This document shows positions 24,535 through 34,515 of a DNA stretch of 64,000 nucleotides, piece by piece (within the stretch, counting starts at the first letter, position 1; each line of letters begins with the position of its first letter). The stretch lies in contig CALXOV010000047.1 in NCBI GenBank assembly GCA_944390105.1, positions 1-64,000 on the forward strand, written 5' to 3'. The position numbers and the translations under genes were made by a program. This DNA comes from an uncultured Succinivibrionaceae bacterium. GTDB taxonomy: Bacteria > Pseudomonadota > Gammaproteobacteria > Enterobacterales > Succinivibrionaceae. The notes under the pieces were generated by a model. It was not told the origin of the DNA. It saw nothing but the letters and a program-made list of their open reading frames with translations, and made no database searches.

Positions 24535-26997
24535 ATGCGCGTCTTGAAATTCGGCGGCACTTCGGTAGCCAATGCCGAGCGCTTCATTAATGTAGCTGAT
24601 ATTGCGGTCAATACTGCCAAGCAAACAGAGACTGCGCTGGTGCTGTCTGCTCCTGCTAAAGTTACTAATCTGCTGGTGGCCTTAGTAAAAAGTGCGGTGC
24701 AGGGCGGCGACGGTGCGGCCGAAGTGTCGGCTATCCGTAAAATTGTGGAACCCCTCATCGGTACGCTGGCGCTTAAGTATGAGCGCTTTAATGGACAGGC
24801 GATGCTTCATGAGTTCAATACCACCATGGATTTAATTGCTCGCCGTGTGCAAGGTATTTCACTACTAGGTCAGTGTCCGGAACTCGTTGAGGCTTTTATT
24901 GAAAGCCGTGGTGAGAGCTTTTCGATTGCAATTATGGCCGAGTTGCTACAGGCGCGCGGCTATCGGGTGCGGGTCATTGATCCGGTCATGGTGCTGTGCA
25001 CCGAGGGCGGCATTTTAGAGTCATCCGTCAATATTGAAGACTCTAAGCGCCGCTATGCGATGGTGGCTAAGGAACCGGGGGCTATAACCTTAATGGCCGG
25101 TTTCTGCGGCGGCGGCCCCAACGGCGAGCTGGTACTGTTAGGGCGCAATGGTTCGGATTATTCGGCTGCCTGTCTTGCTGCGATTGCAGATGCGGAATGT
25201 TGCGAAATTTGGACGGATGTAGATGGCGTGTACAGCTGCGACCCGCGCTCGGTACCGGATGCTGTGTTGCTCAAGCGCATGTCCTATAAGGAAGCTATGG
25301 AGCTGTCCTATTTTGGAGCAAAGGTGCTCCACCCGCGCACGATTGCCCCGATTGCCCAGTTCCATATCCCTTGCCTCATCAAGAACACGATGAATCCGCA
25401 GGGCGAGGGCACACTAATTGCCGAGGAAACCGATCGCTCAATTCCGATTAAAGGTATTTCGGATTTAAAGAATATTTCGCTAGTTAATGTCCAAGGCCCC
25501 GGTATGAAGGGAATGGTCGGTATGGCCGGACGCCTCTTCAATGCAGTGTCGCAAGCTAAGATCTCCATTGTACTCATCACGCAGTCTTCCTCAGAGTATT
25601 CGATTACTTTTTGCATACACTCGCAGGATGCGCTACGCGCGCGCCGCGCTATTGAAGAGGAGTTTTTACTTGAGTTACGCGAGGGACTACTCGATCCAAT
25701 TGAAATTCTAGATAAGAAAGCTATTATTTCGGTGGTGGGCGATGGCATGCGCACCATGCGCGGCACTTCAGGCAAATTCTTCCGTGCGCTGGCGCAGGCT
25801 AACATTAATGTCAATGCCATTGCTCAGGGCTCATCCGAGCGCTCCATCTCTGCGGTCATTGAAGAGAGCAAAGTTGCAGAGGCAATTGCTATTTGCCACA
25901 TGACCTTCTTTAGCGCAAAGCAGATCTTAGATGTGATTTTAGTTGGAGTAGGCGGCGTTGGCAGTGAGCTTTTGCATCAGATTGCCAAGCAACAGCAGAT
26001 CCTCAGTCAAAAGCAGGGCATTGAAATTAGAGTGGTCGGCATAGCTAACTCACGGCGCTTCCTCACGGATCCCAATGGCATTGATTTATCTTCCTATGAA
26101 GTAAAGCTATCTGCAGAAGGTCTGCCGGCTTTCAGTATTGGGCGTGCGCGGCAACTTATCGATGATTCGCATTTAGTCAATCCGGTATTTGTGGACTGCA
26201 CGTCAGATGAGCGTTTAGCGCTATCTTATATTGAGCTGATGCAGGCGGGGTTCCACGTTGTAACTCCTAATAAAAAAGCTAATACCGGTACGCTGGAATA
26301 TTATCGCGGCTTGCGACAGTGTGCGCGGACTAATCATCGCAAATTCCTGTATGAAGCCAATGTGGGTGCAGGTCTGCCTGTTATCAATACGCTGCAGAAT
26401 CTGCTGGCTGCCGGTGATGAACTTATCGAGTTCTCAGGCATTATGTCAGGTACGCTGTCGTATATTTTCGGCCTTGTTGAGGATGGAATGTCTCTATCCG
26501 AGGCAACCCGCGATGCTTATGAAAAAGGTTTAACTGAGCCAAACCCGCGTGATGACTTAGAAGGTACTGATGTGGCACGCAAGCTGTTAATCTTAGCTCG
26601 CGAATGCGGCTATGAGCTTTCGCTTGGCGATGTCATCGTAGAAAGCGCCGTTGATCCTTCTTTCTTGAAAGGCGAAAGTGCACAGGAGGTGCTCCACTCG
26701 CTACAGAAAGCCGATGCGGCCTTTGATCAGCGCGCACATGCGGCCCGGCAGGAGGGCAAAGTACTGCGCTATGTCGCCTCAATTAAAGACGGTAAATGCT
26801 GCTGCCGTGTAGAGGCGGTCGCGGCGCACGACCCCTTATTTAAAGTTCGCGGCGGAGAAAATGCTCTGGCCTTTACCACGGCTTATTACAAACCCATTCC
26901 GCTAGTAATTCGCGGTTATGGTGCCGGTACGGCAGTAACAGCTGCCGGCGTTCTTTCCGATATTCTGCGTCTGCAGAACTGGACGCGAGAGGGTTAA
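24535..26997 (+). CDS. thrA: Bifunctional aspartokinase I / homoserine dehydrogenase I
   Basis: 820 residues, the size of E. coli ThrA. The kinase part opens with VLKFGGTSVANAERF and contains SAPAKVTN and GRNGSDYSAA. Two ACT-type regulatory segments follow (VNVQGPGMKGMVG; ISVVGDGMRTMRGTSGKF). The dehydrogenase part has the Rossmann turn VGVGGVGSELL, TPNKKANTG, and YEANVGAGLPVINTLQNL. It catalyses steps 1 and 3 of threonine synthesis from aspartate and is normally inhibited by threonine. First gene of thrABC, with RBS aaaggagc. Confidence 0.97.
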   Translation: MRVLKFGGTSVANAERFINVADIAVNTAKQTETALVLSAPAKVTNLLVALVKSAVQGGDGAAEVSAIRKIVEPLIGTLALKYERFNGQAMLHEFNTTMDLIARRVQGISLLGQCPELVEAFIESRGESFSIAIMAELLQARGYRVRVIDPVMVLCTEGGILESSVNIEDSKRRYAMVAKEPGAITLMAGFCGGGPNGELVLLGRNGSDYSAACLAAIADAECCEIWTDVDGVYSCDPRSVPDAVLLKRMSYKEAMELSYFGAKVLHPRTIAPIAQFHIPCLIKNTMNPQGEGTLIAEETDRSIPIKGISDLKNISLVNVQGPGMKGMVGMAGRLFNAVSQAKISIVLITQSSSEYSITFCIHSQDALRARRAIEEEFLLELREGLLDPIEILDKKAIISVVGDGMRTMRGTSGKFFRALAQANINVNAIAQGSSERSISAVIEESKVAEAIAICHMTFFSAKQILDVILVGVGGVGSELLHQIAKQQQILSQKQGIEIRVVGIANSRRFLTDPNGIDLSSYEVKLSAEGLPAFSIGRARQLIDDSHLVNPVFVDCTSDERLALSYIELMQAGFHVVTPNKKANTGTLEYYRGLRQCARTNHRKFLYEANVGAGLPVINTLQNLLAAGDELIEFSGIMSGTLSYIFGLVEDGMSLSEATRDAYEKGLTEPNPRDDLEGTDVARKLLILARECGYELSLGDVIVESAVDPSFLKGESAQEVLHSLQKADAAFDQRAHAARQEGKVLRYVASIKDGKCCCRVEAVAAHDPLFKVRGGENALAFTTAYYKPIPLVIRGYGAGTAVTAAGVLSDILRLQNWTREG

Positions 26998-27001
26998 TGT
27001 C

Positions 27002-27967
27002 ATGACTAAAGCATATCGTGCTTATGCTCCGGCCTCTGCGGCCAATCTGTCGGTCGGTTTTGATCTGTTGGGAGCTGCCTTAAAACCTATTAGTGGCGCT
27101 CCTTTGGGCGATTTTGTCACCGTGCGCCCGAGTACGGAGATGGGCTGTAGAGTGCACACGACGGGGCGTTATGCTCACAAACTGCCGAGTGATCCGCATA
27201 AAAACATCGTGTACGATGCCTACCTGCTCTACAAGGAAACTCTAAGCGCGCACGGCAAGGCAGTACTCAATTTAGACATGGAGTTGCAAAAAAACCTGCC
27301 GGTGTGTTCGGGGCTTGGTTCAAGTGCCGCTTCGGTGGTCGCAGCAGTTGTGGCTTTAGATGCGGTGCATGGTGATGCTTTAGGCGAGGCCGGGCGCATT
27401 AAGCTCATGGGTGAGCTTGAAGGTAAAATCTCCGGTTCCATTCATTATGATAATGTAGCGCCGTGCTATTACGGCGGTCTACAGCTAATAGTCGGTGAAT
27501 GTGGCATTATCTCCGAGCGTCTGCATGCCTTTCCCAATTGGTATTGGGTATCCTGCTTCCCCGGTATTAAGGTATCGACTGCCGCAGCGCGCTCGATTCT
27601 GCCGGCACAGTATCGCAGACAGGATGTCATTACCTACGGCCGTCATTTAGCTGCATTTGTGCATGCCTGTCATTCGGGCAATGATAAGCTAGCTGCAGCC
27701 TGTCTTACGGACGTCATTGCTGAGCCGTATCGCGCACAGTTGATCCCGGGGTTTGATTTAGCCCGTCAGTACGGTGCAGCGCTGCAGGCGCTGGCTACCG
27801 GCATTTCCGGTTCTGGCTCTTCTATTTTCTCCATCTTTACCTCGCTTAGTGCTGCCAAAGAGATGAAGGAATGGCTGGAGCGCAATTTTATTGATAATGA
27901 AGACGGCTTCTGCCATATCTGCTCTATTGATGAGCAGGGCGCCTGCGTTGAAGAATTTGAGGAATAA
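27002..27967 (+). CDS. thrB: Homoserine kinase
   Basis: GHMP-family kinase phosphorylating homoserine. 321 residues. APASAANLSVGFDLLGAAL is the N-terminal substrate motif and LPVCSGLGSSAASVVAAVVA the ATP-binding GHMP loop; GISGSGSSIFSIF is motif 3. It starts 4 bases after thrA, consistent with translational coupling in thrABC. Confidence 0.96.
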   Translation: MTKAYRAYAPASAANLSVGFDLLGAALKPISGAPLGDFVTVRPSTEMGCRVHTTGRYAHKLPSDPHKNIVYDAYLLYKETLSAHGKAVLNLDMELQKNLPVCSGLGSSAASVVAAVVALDAVHGDALGEAGRIKLMGELEGKISGSIHYDNVAPCYYGGLQLIVGECGIISERLHAFPNWYWVSCFPGIKVSTAAARSILPAQYRRQDVITYGRHLAAFVHACHSGNDKLAAACLTDVIAEPYRAQLIPGFDLARQYGAALQALATGISGSGSSIFSIFTSLSAAKEMKEWLERNFIDNEDGFCHICSIDEQGACVEEFEE

Positions 27968-27969
27968 TT

Positions 27970-29247
27970 ATGCAGTTATTTAATTTAAAGGATAAAAGTG
28001 AGCAGGTCTCTTTTTGTGAAGCGGTAAAGCGCGGCATCGGCCGTGAGCAGGGTTTGTTCTTCATGGATAAGATTGAACCCATTGCAGATATTGATGGGCT
28101 ACTTAAGCTGCCCTTAGTGGAGCGCAGCTGTCGCGTGCTGCGGCATCTTATTGGCTCTGAGCTGACGGAACTTGAAGATATTGTCAGTTCGGCCTTTACC
28201 TTTAAAGCTCCGCTGGTTAAAGCCGATGACGATATTTATGCGCTTGAACTCTTCCATGGTCCGACTTTAGCCTTTAAGGATTTCGGTGCCCGTTTCATGG
28301 CTCGCGTCTTAGGGGCGGTGCGCGGTGATAGTCGGCTGACTATTTTAACTGCCACCTCCGGTGACACTGGCGCAGCGGTAGCGGCGGCTTTTTACGGTCA
28401 GCCTGGGATTAATGTGGTGGTGCTCTACCCTAAGGGGATGATTTCACCGCTGCAGGAAAAGTTAATTGCTACCTTAGGCGGCAATATACATGCAGTTGAA
28501 GTCGACGGCACTTTTGATGAATGCCAAGATTTAGTTAAGCGTGCCTTTGATGATCTGCCCTTCAGGGCGCAGGTTGGGCTCAATTCGGCCAATTCCATCA
28601 ATATTTCACGTCTGCTGGCGCAGGTCTGCTACTACTTTGAAGCGGCAGCACAGCTGACGTCACGGCAGCGGGAGCACTTGATGTTTGCTGTGCCGTGCGG
28701 CAATTTTGGCAATATTACCGCGGGATTAATCGCAAAGGCCTTAGGTCTGAAGGCGCGTTTTGCCATCGGCTGCAATGTCAATGATACGGTGCCACGTTAT
28801 TTAGCCTCAGGGTTATGGGATCCGCATCCCACCATCTCGACCCTATCTAATGCAATGGATATTTCGCGTCCGAATAATTGGCCGCGTGTTGAAGCTTTAG
28901 TCAAGATGCAAGGTTGGTCGCTACAGGATTTTGCCGCGGGCATGCTGACTGACGACGCGACGCGCAAGACCATGCGGACGCTCTATGCTAAAACTGGCTA
29001 TGTGCTTGAGCCGCATGCGGCAATTGCTTATCAGGTGCTTAAAGATAATCTAAAGCCCGGCGAAACAGGTATTTTCCTCGGTACTGCACATCCGGCTAAG
29101 TTTAAGGCGACGGTAGATGAAACTTTAGGCATTACGCTGCCGCTGCCGCCGGCTTTAGCGCAGCGCGCGCAGCTTAGTGAAAGCAAGACTGAGTTGCAGC
29201 CAGATTATGCCGCGTTAAAGGCCTTTATGATAGAGCAGCTCGTATAA
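27970..29247 (+). CDS. thrC: Threonine synthase
   Basis: PLP-dependent last step of threonine synthesis. 425 residues. The lysine that binds PLP lies in LAFKDFGARFMARVL. LTATSGDTGAAVAAAF follows, and CGNFGNITAGLIAKALG is the phosphate-binding region. It starts 2 bases after thrB and closes the operon; a GC-rich hairpin follows. Confidence 0.96.
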   Translation: MQLFNLKDKSEQVSFCEAVKRGIGREQGLFFMDKIEPIADIDGLLKLPLVERSCRVLRHLIGSELTELEDIVSSAFTFKAPLVKADDDIYALELFHGPTLAFKDFGARFMARVLGAVRGDSRLTILTATSGDTGAAVAAAFYGQPGINVVVLYPKGMISPLQEKLIATLGGNIHAVEVDGTFDECQDLVKRAFDDLPFRAQVGLNSANSINISRLLAQVCYYFEAAAQLTSRQREHLMFAVPCGNFGNITAGLIAKALGLKARFAIGCNVNDTVPRYLASGLWDPHPTISTLSNAMDISRPNNWPRVEALVKMQGWSLQDFAAGMLTDDATRKTMRTLYAKTGYVLEPHAAIAYQVLKDNLKPGETGIFLGTAHPAKFKATVDETLGITLPLPPALAQRAQLSESKTELQPDYAALKAFMIEQLV

Positions 29248-29258
29248 GCGTTATCCCA

Positions 29259-29279
29259 GCCGCAGCGCTAGGCTGCGGC
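29259..29279. terminator. Hairpin between thrC and convergent phosphatase
   Basis: GCCGCAGC-GCTAG-GCTGCGGC is a perfect 8-bp stem, 11 bases past the thrC stop. No long T run, so terminator strength is uncertain. Confidence 0.55.
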
Positions 29280-29294
29280 ATAAATACAGCGTGG

Positions 29295-29774
29295 TTAGCT
29301 TAAGACGTGGCTGCGTTGTAGCGACTGCAGTAGCATGCGGCAGCCCTGCTCAATTTCCGTAAAAGCGCGGGCAAAATCCCTGCTATACCACGGATCATCT
29401 ACCTCAAAATCCGGTGTGGCGCTGTAGGCATACAGCAGTTGCGCTTTAGCTGCTGCAGCACCGAAGCAACGCTGCAGATAAGATAGATTGAGTTTATCCA
29501 TTACTACAATCACATCAAAAGACAGCAAATCTGCCTTAGTGATGACGCGTGCGCGTTTGTCGTGACAGTCTATCCCATGCAAGCGTAGCTGCGCTGCCGC
29601 CTGTGCATATACGGGATTTCCTTCTTCCTCATCTGACACTGCAGCAGATGCGCAGCTGATGACGGTATTCATCTTTGCTTTAGAGCATAAATCACGGAAG
29701 ATAAATTCCGCCATCGGCGAGCGACAGATATTGCCATGACAAACAAACAGTACCTGCAGAGGTGGTTTAGGCAT
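29295..29774 (-). CDS. Low-molecular-weight protein-tyrosine phosphatase
   Basis: 159 residues. The phosphate loop VLFVCHGNICRSPMAE (Cys12-x5-Arg18) and the acid DDPWYSRDF near the C-terminus are both present, as is VVMDKLNLSYL. Stand-alone enzymes of this type act on small phosphoesters or phosphotyrosine; no capsule or tyrosine-kinase genes are adjacent. It lies 32 bases downstream of gph on the same strand, so the two may be co-transcribed. Confidence 0.88.
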   Translation of the reverse strand: MPKPPLQVLFVCHGNICRSPMAEFIFRDLCSKAKMNTVISCASAAVSDEEEGNPVYAQAAAQLRLHGIDCHDKRARVITKADLLSFDVIVVMDKLNLSYLQRCFGAAAAKAQLLYAYSATPDFEVDDPWYSRDFARAFTEIEQGCRMLLQSLQRSHVLS

Positions 29775-29806
29775 AAAAATTTCCTTATTAGAGAATGGCT
29801 GCGATT

Positions 29807-30538
29807 TCAGCGCTTGGCTTTGAAAATGAGCTGTGCCAGTTCATTCACATCGGCTACATAAAAATCACTGCCCCAAGCAAGTGGATCACCGCATTCCAGT
29901 GCGCCATAGCCCCATAGCGCACAGCAGCTGTAGCAGCCTGCAGCTTGGGCGGCATTAATGTCGTTTAGATGGTCGCCTACGTATAGAGCCTGCTTGGGGA
30001 GGATACGAAGTGCATGGCAGGCGGTGAGTAGCGGTTCGGGATGGGGTTTGGCGTGAGCGCAGCTGTCCCCGCCTAAAAGCAAAGATAAGTCAGCGGCAAA
30101 GGAAAAGTGTTCAAGCAACGGCTTTGCCATGGCATAGTACTTATTCGTGATAACCACGCTTTTAAGGCCTGCTGCTGACAGGCTTGATAGTAGTTCAGGA
30201 ATACCGAGGAAAGGAGCGGTATGCACGCAGATATGCTGCTGATAACTTGCAGCAAAACTGTCGCGCAGCGGCCCTTCAATTAAAGCTGTTAACGTCGGAT
30301 CTTGAGACTTGGCACCTATGGCTGCTGACAGCATCGCGCGCATGCCGGAGGTAAGACAGCGCGCAATCTTAGCTGGGTCACCAGGCGCAAAGCCATGCTG
30401 ACGCAGAGCATCTTGACAGGCGGCAATTAAATCCGGAGCTGTATTAAGCAGGGTGCCGTCTAAATCAAACAGTACCGCGCGCAGATCCTGTAGCGCGATA
30501 GCGGAAGCCGAGCGGTCGAGCTGAGTTTCTATTGACAC
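29807..30538 (-). CDS. gph: Phosphoglycolate phosphatase-like HAD hydrolase
   Basis: 243 residues of HAD subfamily IA: motif I AVLFDLDGTLLNTAPDL, motif II VVITNKYYAMAKPLL, motif III/IV with KPHPEPLLTAC and YVGDHLNDINAAQAAG. The closest named family is Gph, which removes phosphoglycolate formed during repair of 3'-phosphoglycolate DNA ends. The exact substrate is inferred from family. Divergently oriented from apt. Confidence 0.8.
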   Translation of the reverse strand: MSIETQLDRSASAIALQDLRAVLFDLDGTLLNTAPDLIAACQDALRQHGFAPGDPAKIARCLTSGMRAMLSAAIGAKSQDPTLTALIEGPLRDSFAASYQQHICVHTAPFLGIPELLSSLSAAGLKSVVITNKYYAMAKPLLEHFSFAADLSLLLGGDSCAHAKPHPEPLLTACHALRILPKQALYVGDHLNDINAAQAAGCYSCCALWGYGALECGDPLAWGSDFYVADVNELAQLIFKAKR

Positions 30539-30624
30539 GATTAGGTTTTATTCCTATATTGTTTTAGTATTTTGTTTGCTGAAGACTGCGTACGGCAGCC
30601 GCAGGACCCTTGGAGAAAACACTG

Positions 30625-31197
30625 ATGTTACACCCGGCAGATATCGCTGATTTTAAGGAAAAGAGTGCCTACCTGCAAGGCAGCATTAAGTCTATTCCCG
30701 ATTTCCCTAAGCCGGGAATTTTATTTCGCGATATCACCTCACTATGTGAGGATAAAAAAGCCTTTGCTCTGAGCATTGATCTGTTAACAGAAATTTTCAA
30801 AGATACCCGCATTGATAAAATTGTATGCGCGGAGGCGCGCGGCTTTGTTTTTGGCGCACCGTTGGCCTATCGCTTAGGCTGTGGTTTAGTACTGGTGCGC
30901 AAGCCAGGCAAGTTGCCGCGTGCGACCATTGGTGAAAGCTATGATTTGGAGTATGGAAAAAATGTACTGCAGATCAATGTAGATGCTATTAAGTCTGGCG
31001 AGCGGGTGCTGGTGCTTGATGATCTGCTTGCCACCGGAGGCACAGTTGAGGCCATGATTAAGCTGGTACGGCGCTTGCAGGGCGATGTCGTGGCTGCTGC
31101 CTTTGTGCTTGAGCTGTTTGATTTGGGCGCTGCTGAAAAGTTACGTGAGCACTGTCAGGTGGATGTGGTTTCCTTAGTTAAATTTCCAGGACACTGA
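30625..31197 (+). CDS. apt: Adenine phosphoribosyltransferase
   Basis: Salvages adenine to AMP. Features include [16 protein letters not shown], the substrate loop [18 protein letters not shown], and the PRPP motif [13 protein letters not shown]. The ATG at 30625 follows ttggag by about 10 bases; a TTG at 30610 is in frame but lies on the SD itself. apt directly before dnaX is also seen in enteric bacteria. Confidence 0.95.
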   Translation: MLHPADIADFKEKSAYLQGSIKSIPDFPKPGILFRDITSLCEDKKAFALSIDLLTEIFKDTRIDKIVCAEARGFVFGAPLAYRLGCGLVLVRKPGKLPRATIGESYDLEYGKNVLQINVDAIKSGERVLVLDDLLATGGTVEAMIKLVRRLQGDVVAAAFVLELFDLGAAEKLREHCQVDVVSLVKFPGH

Positions 31198-31230
31198 GGC
31201 AAGCATGTGGCAGCGCAGTAAGGAATAATC

Positions 31231-32370
31231 ATGGCTCTTGCATTAAGCGGTGAATATCAAGCTTTAGCTCGCAAATATCGTCCTCAGACTTTTGCAGACG
31301 TGGTAGGACAGCGCCATGTTTTAGGAGCGTTGTCTAACGCTATTGACAGCAAGCGCATTCATCATGCTTATCTGTTGACCGGAACGCGCGGCATCGGTAA
31401 AACAACGATCGCGCGTATTATTGCTAAGTGCCTAGAATGTGAGCAGGGCATCAGCTCACATCCGTGCGGAGTCTGTGCGGCGTGCAACGCGATTGCCAAA
31501 GGGGCGTTTCCGGATGTAATTGAAATTGACGCAGCCTCGCAGACTAAGGTTGATGATACGCGTCAGCTGCTGGAAAATACTCAGTATCCGCCGGTCAGTG
31601 GCCGCTATAAGATTTACATCATTGACGAAGTTCACATGCTCTCGCAGAGCAGCTTCAATGCTTTGCTTAAAACCTTAGAAGAGCCACCGTCCTACGTTAA
31701 ATTTATTTTAGCAACTACCGATCCGCATAAAATTCCCACTACGGTGTTGTCGCGCTGTCTGCAGTTTCAACTCAAAGCGTTGTCACATGACGAAATTGCA
31801 ACGCAGATTGTGAAAATTGCTGCTGCTGAGCAGATCTCTTGTGAGCCCGAAGCCGCGGCGCTACTGGCCCGCGCAGCCAAAGGTTCGATGCGCGATGCGT
31901 TATCGCTGACTGATCAAGCTATCGCTTTAGGGGGAGGGCGGATTGCCCGAGAAGCGGTGTTGTCTATGCTGGGATCGGCGGGTGATAATCAATTGCTTGG
32001 TATCTTAGATAGTCTGCAGCCTAACAGTCAGGTGACTTTAGCGACAGTGCTAAGCGATATTGCAGCCATCAGCCCCAATTACCGTACGCTGCTTGAGGAT
32101 TTAGCCCTAGCGTTGCATGATTTGGCGCTTTATCAATTTATCGGCGGAAGTAAGCTCAATGTATTTTCGTTGCCATCTGAGTTGCTTGCGCAGTATGCCC
32201 CGCGCTTTGGAGCGCAGGATCTGCAACTGTATTATCAGATCTGCTTGGAAGGATTGCGTGAGTATGAGTTTTCGCCTGATGGTAAATCTGCTTTTGAAAT
32301 GACGGTATTGCGGCTGCACGCGTTTACACCGGAAAAAAAAAAGATTGGATATGTGAAGAAAACTCGGTAA
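31231..32370 (+). CDS. dnaX: DNA polymerase III gamma subunit (unshifted product)
   Basis: Clamp-loader ATPase. Walker A GTRGIGKTT, a Cys4 zinc module (CLECEQGISSHPCGVCAAC), Walker B IYIIDEVHML, sensor 1 region ILATTDPHKIPTTVLSRC, and SMRDALSLTDQAI. Reading stops at TAA (32368-32370), 12 codons after a run of ten A residues, giving 379 residues, a gamma-like product. The longer tau form requires a -1 shift and is listed separately. Confidence 0.92.
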   Translation: MALALSGEYQALARKYRPQTFADVVGQRHVLGALSNAIDSKRIHHAYLLTGTRGIGKTTIARIIAKCLECEQGISSHPCGVCAACNAIAKGAFPDVIEIDAASQTKVDDTRQLLENTQYPPVSGRYKIYIIDEVHMLSQSSFNALLKTLEEPPSYVKFILATTDPHKIPTTVLSRCLQFQLKALSHDEIATQIVKIAAAEQISCEPEAAALLARAAKGSMRDALSLTDQAIALGGGRIAREAVLSMLGSAGDNQLLGILDSLQPNSQVTLATVLSDIAAISPNYRTLLEDLALALHDLALYQFIGGSKLNVFSLPSELLAQYAPRFGAQDLQLYYQICLEGLREYEFSPDGKSAFEMTVLRLHAFTPEKKKIGYVKKTR

Positions 32371-34001
32371 AAGTAGATTATTCCCCGCAAGCTACGGCGT
32401 CATTAACGCTACGTTCTGCTGCGGCTGAAGCCTCAAGTGAGCTTGCAACTGCGAATAATTTGAATTACGCTCAGCCGATTAATATTGATGCGGCAATAGC
32501 ACAGCTTAACACCTTAAAAGCTGCGTCGCTGCCGCGTACAGAGACACTGGACGTGCCATTGGCAACTAAGGCTCCTGCAGCTCAGACGTCTGTCGCAGTA
32601 TCTGTTAGCACTGAACAGATTGCAGCTCCTGCAGCAGTCCAAAGTGCCGTCCCCTCTGTCAACCGTGTGCAACAGCAACGCTATCAGTTGTGTCAGCAGG
32701 CTTTGGATTATCTGCAGCTGGTACAGCGCGTGTCCGGAGAGCTATGCGCGCAGCTCAACAAGCATCCAGAGGCATCTGCCCGCGACATTGTATCTTTGGG
32801 CGATTTGGCCAAGGCTATTGACGCACAGCATCAGACGCGTAAGCAAAATGCGCCGGAGAACGTAGCACCGCAGCCGCTGCGAGCGCAACCTACGGCGGCT
32901 TCAGCTCAGTATGTGCGGAGTATGCAAGAGCAGGCATCATTGCTAATGGCTGATGCTCCTCTTGAACCACAAGGTACAGAGAGTGCTCGCCTGTCCGATG
33001 CTGATATAGCAAGACTGTCTGCGGCGCCACACGAAGAACAGCGTGCGGCGGCGTTGGCCATTAATCAAGCCGTAGATGCAGCGGCGATGTCCGAAGACTA
33101 CACTTCGCCTTTATCGGCCAATTTTGGAGCTGAGCCCGCTTCTGCGATAATTGAGTCTGTAGCACAGAGCTCGCTTAGCTTGCAGCAACATACGGCAAAT
33201 GCGCAACTTGAGCTACATTCGGCAGTCCCTCAATTATCTGCTATTGATGAGCCGGAGATGCCGGATTATCTGCGGGATATCCCAGATGATGATATACCGC
33301 CTGAAGATGGAGAGCCTGAAGCAGCGGAACAATCTTTGGTAGTCGGAACGCTCAGCGACGAAGGGGATGAGTTGAAAGAACTTCCGCATGAAGAGCAGAC
33401 TGCTCAGGCGATGCTGTTTTCGCCCGATCGACAGCAGGGCGTACAGTCGGTTGCGCCGCAGCTCAATACCCGTCCGTCGGATTTAGCGCCGCGGCGTGCG
33501 CTACAGCCAATCAAGCATTTGCCGACAGGATATTGCGCGCCGCAATTTAAAGGCTTAAGCCCAATCACAGTTGAGGATTTTTATCCGCAGCTTGCAACTC
33601 ACAGTCCTTGGTATGACTTGATTGAAAAAGCCGCCATCCCTCCGGGGCCGGAGCGCACAGCACTGCTGTATTCTGCTTTAGTTAGCGGACCTAATGCCGA
33701 TGGAAGTATAGAGCTGACTATGAGTGAGGAATATCGAACCTTTATTTTAGGTGGAAAGGCTCTGCCGCTACTCAATAATCTGTTTTCGCAGTATTTCACG
33801 CGGACGATTGAACTGAAGATACATTTTACGACTGGAACGCCGACGGATGCACCGGCATCTGTAGCACAGCAGCTGATGGGAGCTGCTGTGGAGTACCAAC
33901 GCGCAGAATTGATGCGTGTTCCGTTTATTAATGCGCTCTTTAGCGGATTGGAAGAGAATATGCAGGAAGTGATGCTGACTCTTTATCAGGAGGATAAATA
34001 A
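31231..34001 (+). CDS. dnaX: DNA polymerase III tau subunit (via -1 shift)
   Basis: The frame one base back from the gamma frame is open continuously from the A run to a stop at 33999-34001, giving a total product of about 923 residues. The post-shift part begins DWICEENSVKVDYS and is first Ala/Gln/Pro-rich (flexible linker). It ends in a compact segment from about ISPITVEDFYPQL onward, as in tau domains IV-V that bind DnaB and the alpha subunit. About 540 codons without a stop make an artefact unlikely. tau dimerises polymerase cores at the fork. Confidence 0.85.
32333..32342 (+). promoter_or_regulatory. Slippery A10 run in dnaX
   Basis: Ten consecutive A residues followed by GATT. In the gamma frame it reads GAA AAA AAA AAG. 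E. coli dnaX uses A-AAA-AAG with a hairpin and internal SD; Thermus uses an A9 run with transcriptional slippage. No strong downstream hairpin was seen here, which would favour slippage by polymerase. Confidence 0.75.
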
Positions 34002-34514
34002 TTATTACATTTAAATTGATATTAAAATGTTTAATATTTTAGTTGTATTAAGTTAACTTCCCTGGCTAAAGAGTTGCGGCTTGCCGCTGCAAGACTTTAG
34101 ACTCTGGTTGACTAGCTTAAGTCCTGCAATGGACTGTGCTTATTAGGACATGGTCGGCGCGGGATGTTGCTTCGAATTCGGTGCTTTGCGCTTTGTAGTT
34201 AAAAGCTCTAAAGGCTAAGGAGCAGTGCTACAGGCGCAAAAACCTAATAAACATTGGCGCTGGATCACTACGTGTATGATGCACAAGGAAACATAACTTG
34301 AGCGTATATGATTGGAACTTGCAAGGACGGCTGCTGATGTCGGGCTTATCAGCTAAGGCTTGTCATTTATTAAAAGCAGCTCTAAGGCTAAGGTCGCAAG
34401 TTTTGTAGAAGTAAGCTGCAAGCAATTAAAGCTAGTTTAACCGAAATTAGAACACAGGAGGACGGCAATTCTTCCTTTGCTTATAAGCAGTGTGGGACTC
34501 CTTGCCGTAATTTG
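34002..34514. other. Long gap between dnaX and the diguanylate cyclase
   Basis: About 510 bases without a recognised gene; the usual dnaX neighbours ybaB and recR are absent. The 3' end holds a perfect AGGAGG at 34456-34461 and a 7-bp inverted repeat ACGGCAA/TTGCCGT spanning about 34462-34509. Confidence 0.5.
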
Positions 34515-34515
34515 A
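34468..34515 (+). CDS. Possible leader peptide coupled to the cyclase gene
   Basis: A consensus AGGAGG (34456-34461) stands 6 bases before an ATT codon and 15 before an in-frame TTG (34477). From either, a 12-15-codon hydrophobic peptide (ending LISSVGLLAVI) stops at TGA 34513-34515. That stop overlaps the ATG of the cyclase gene (TGATG). The cyclase itself has no nearby SD. This fits translational coupling, with a rare start codon; unproven. Confidence 0.3.
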   Translation: MLPLLISSVGLLAVI

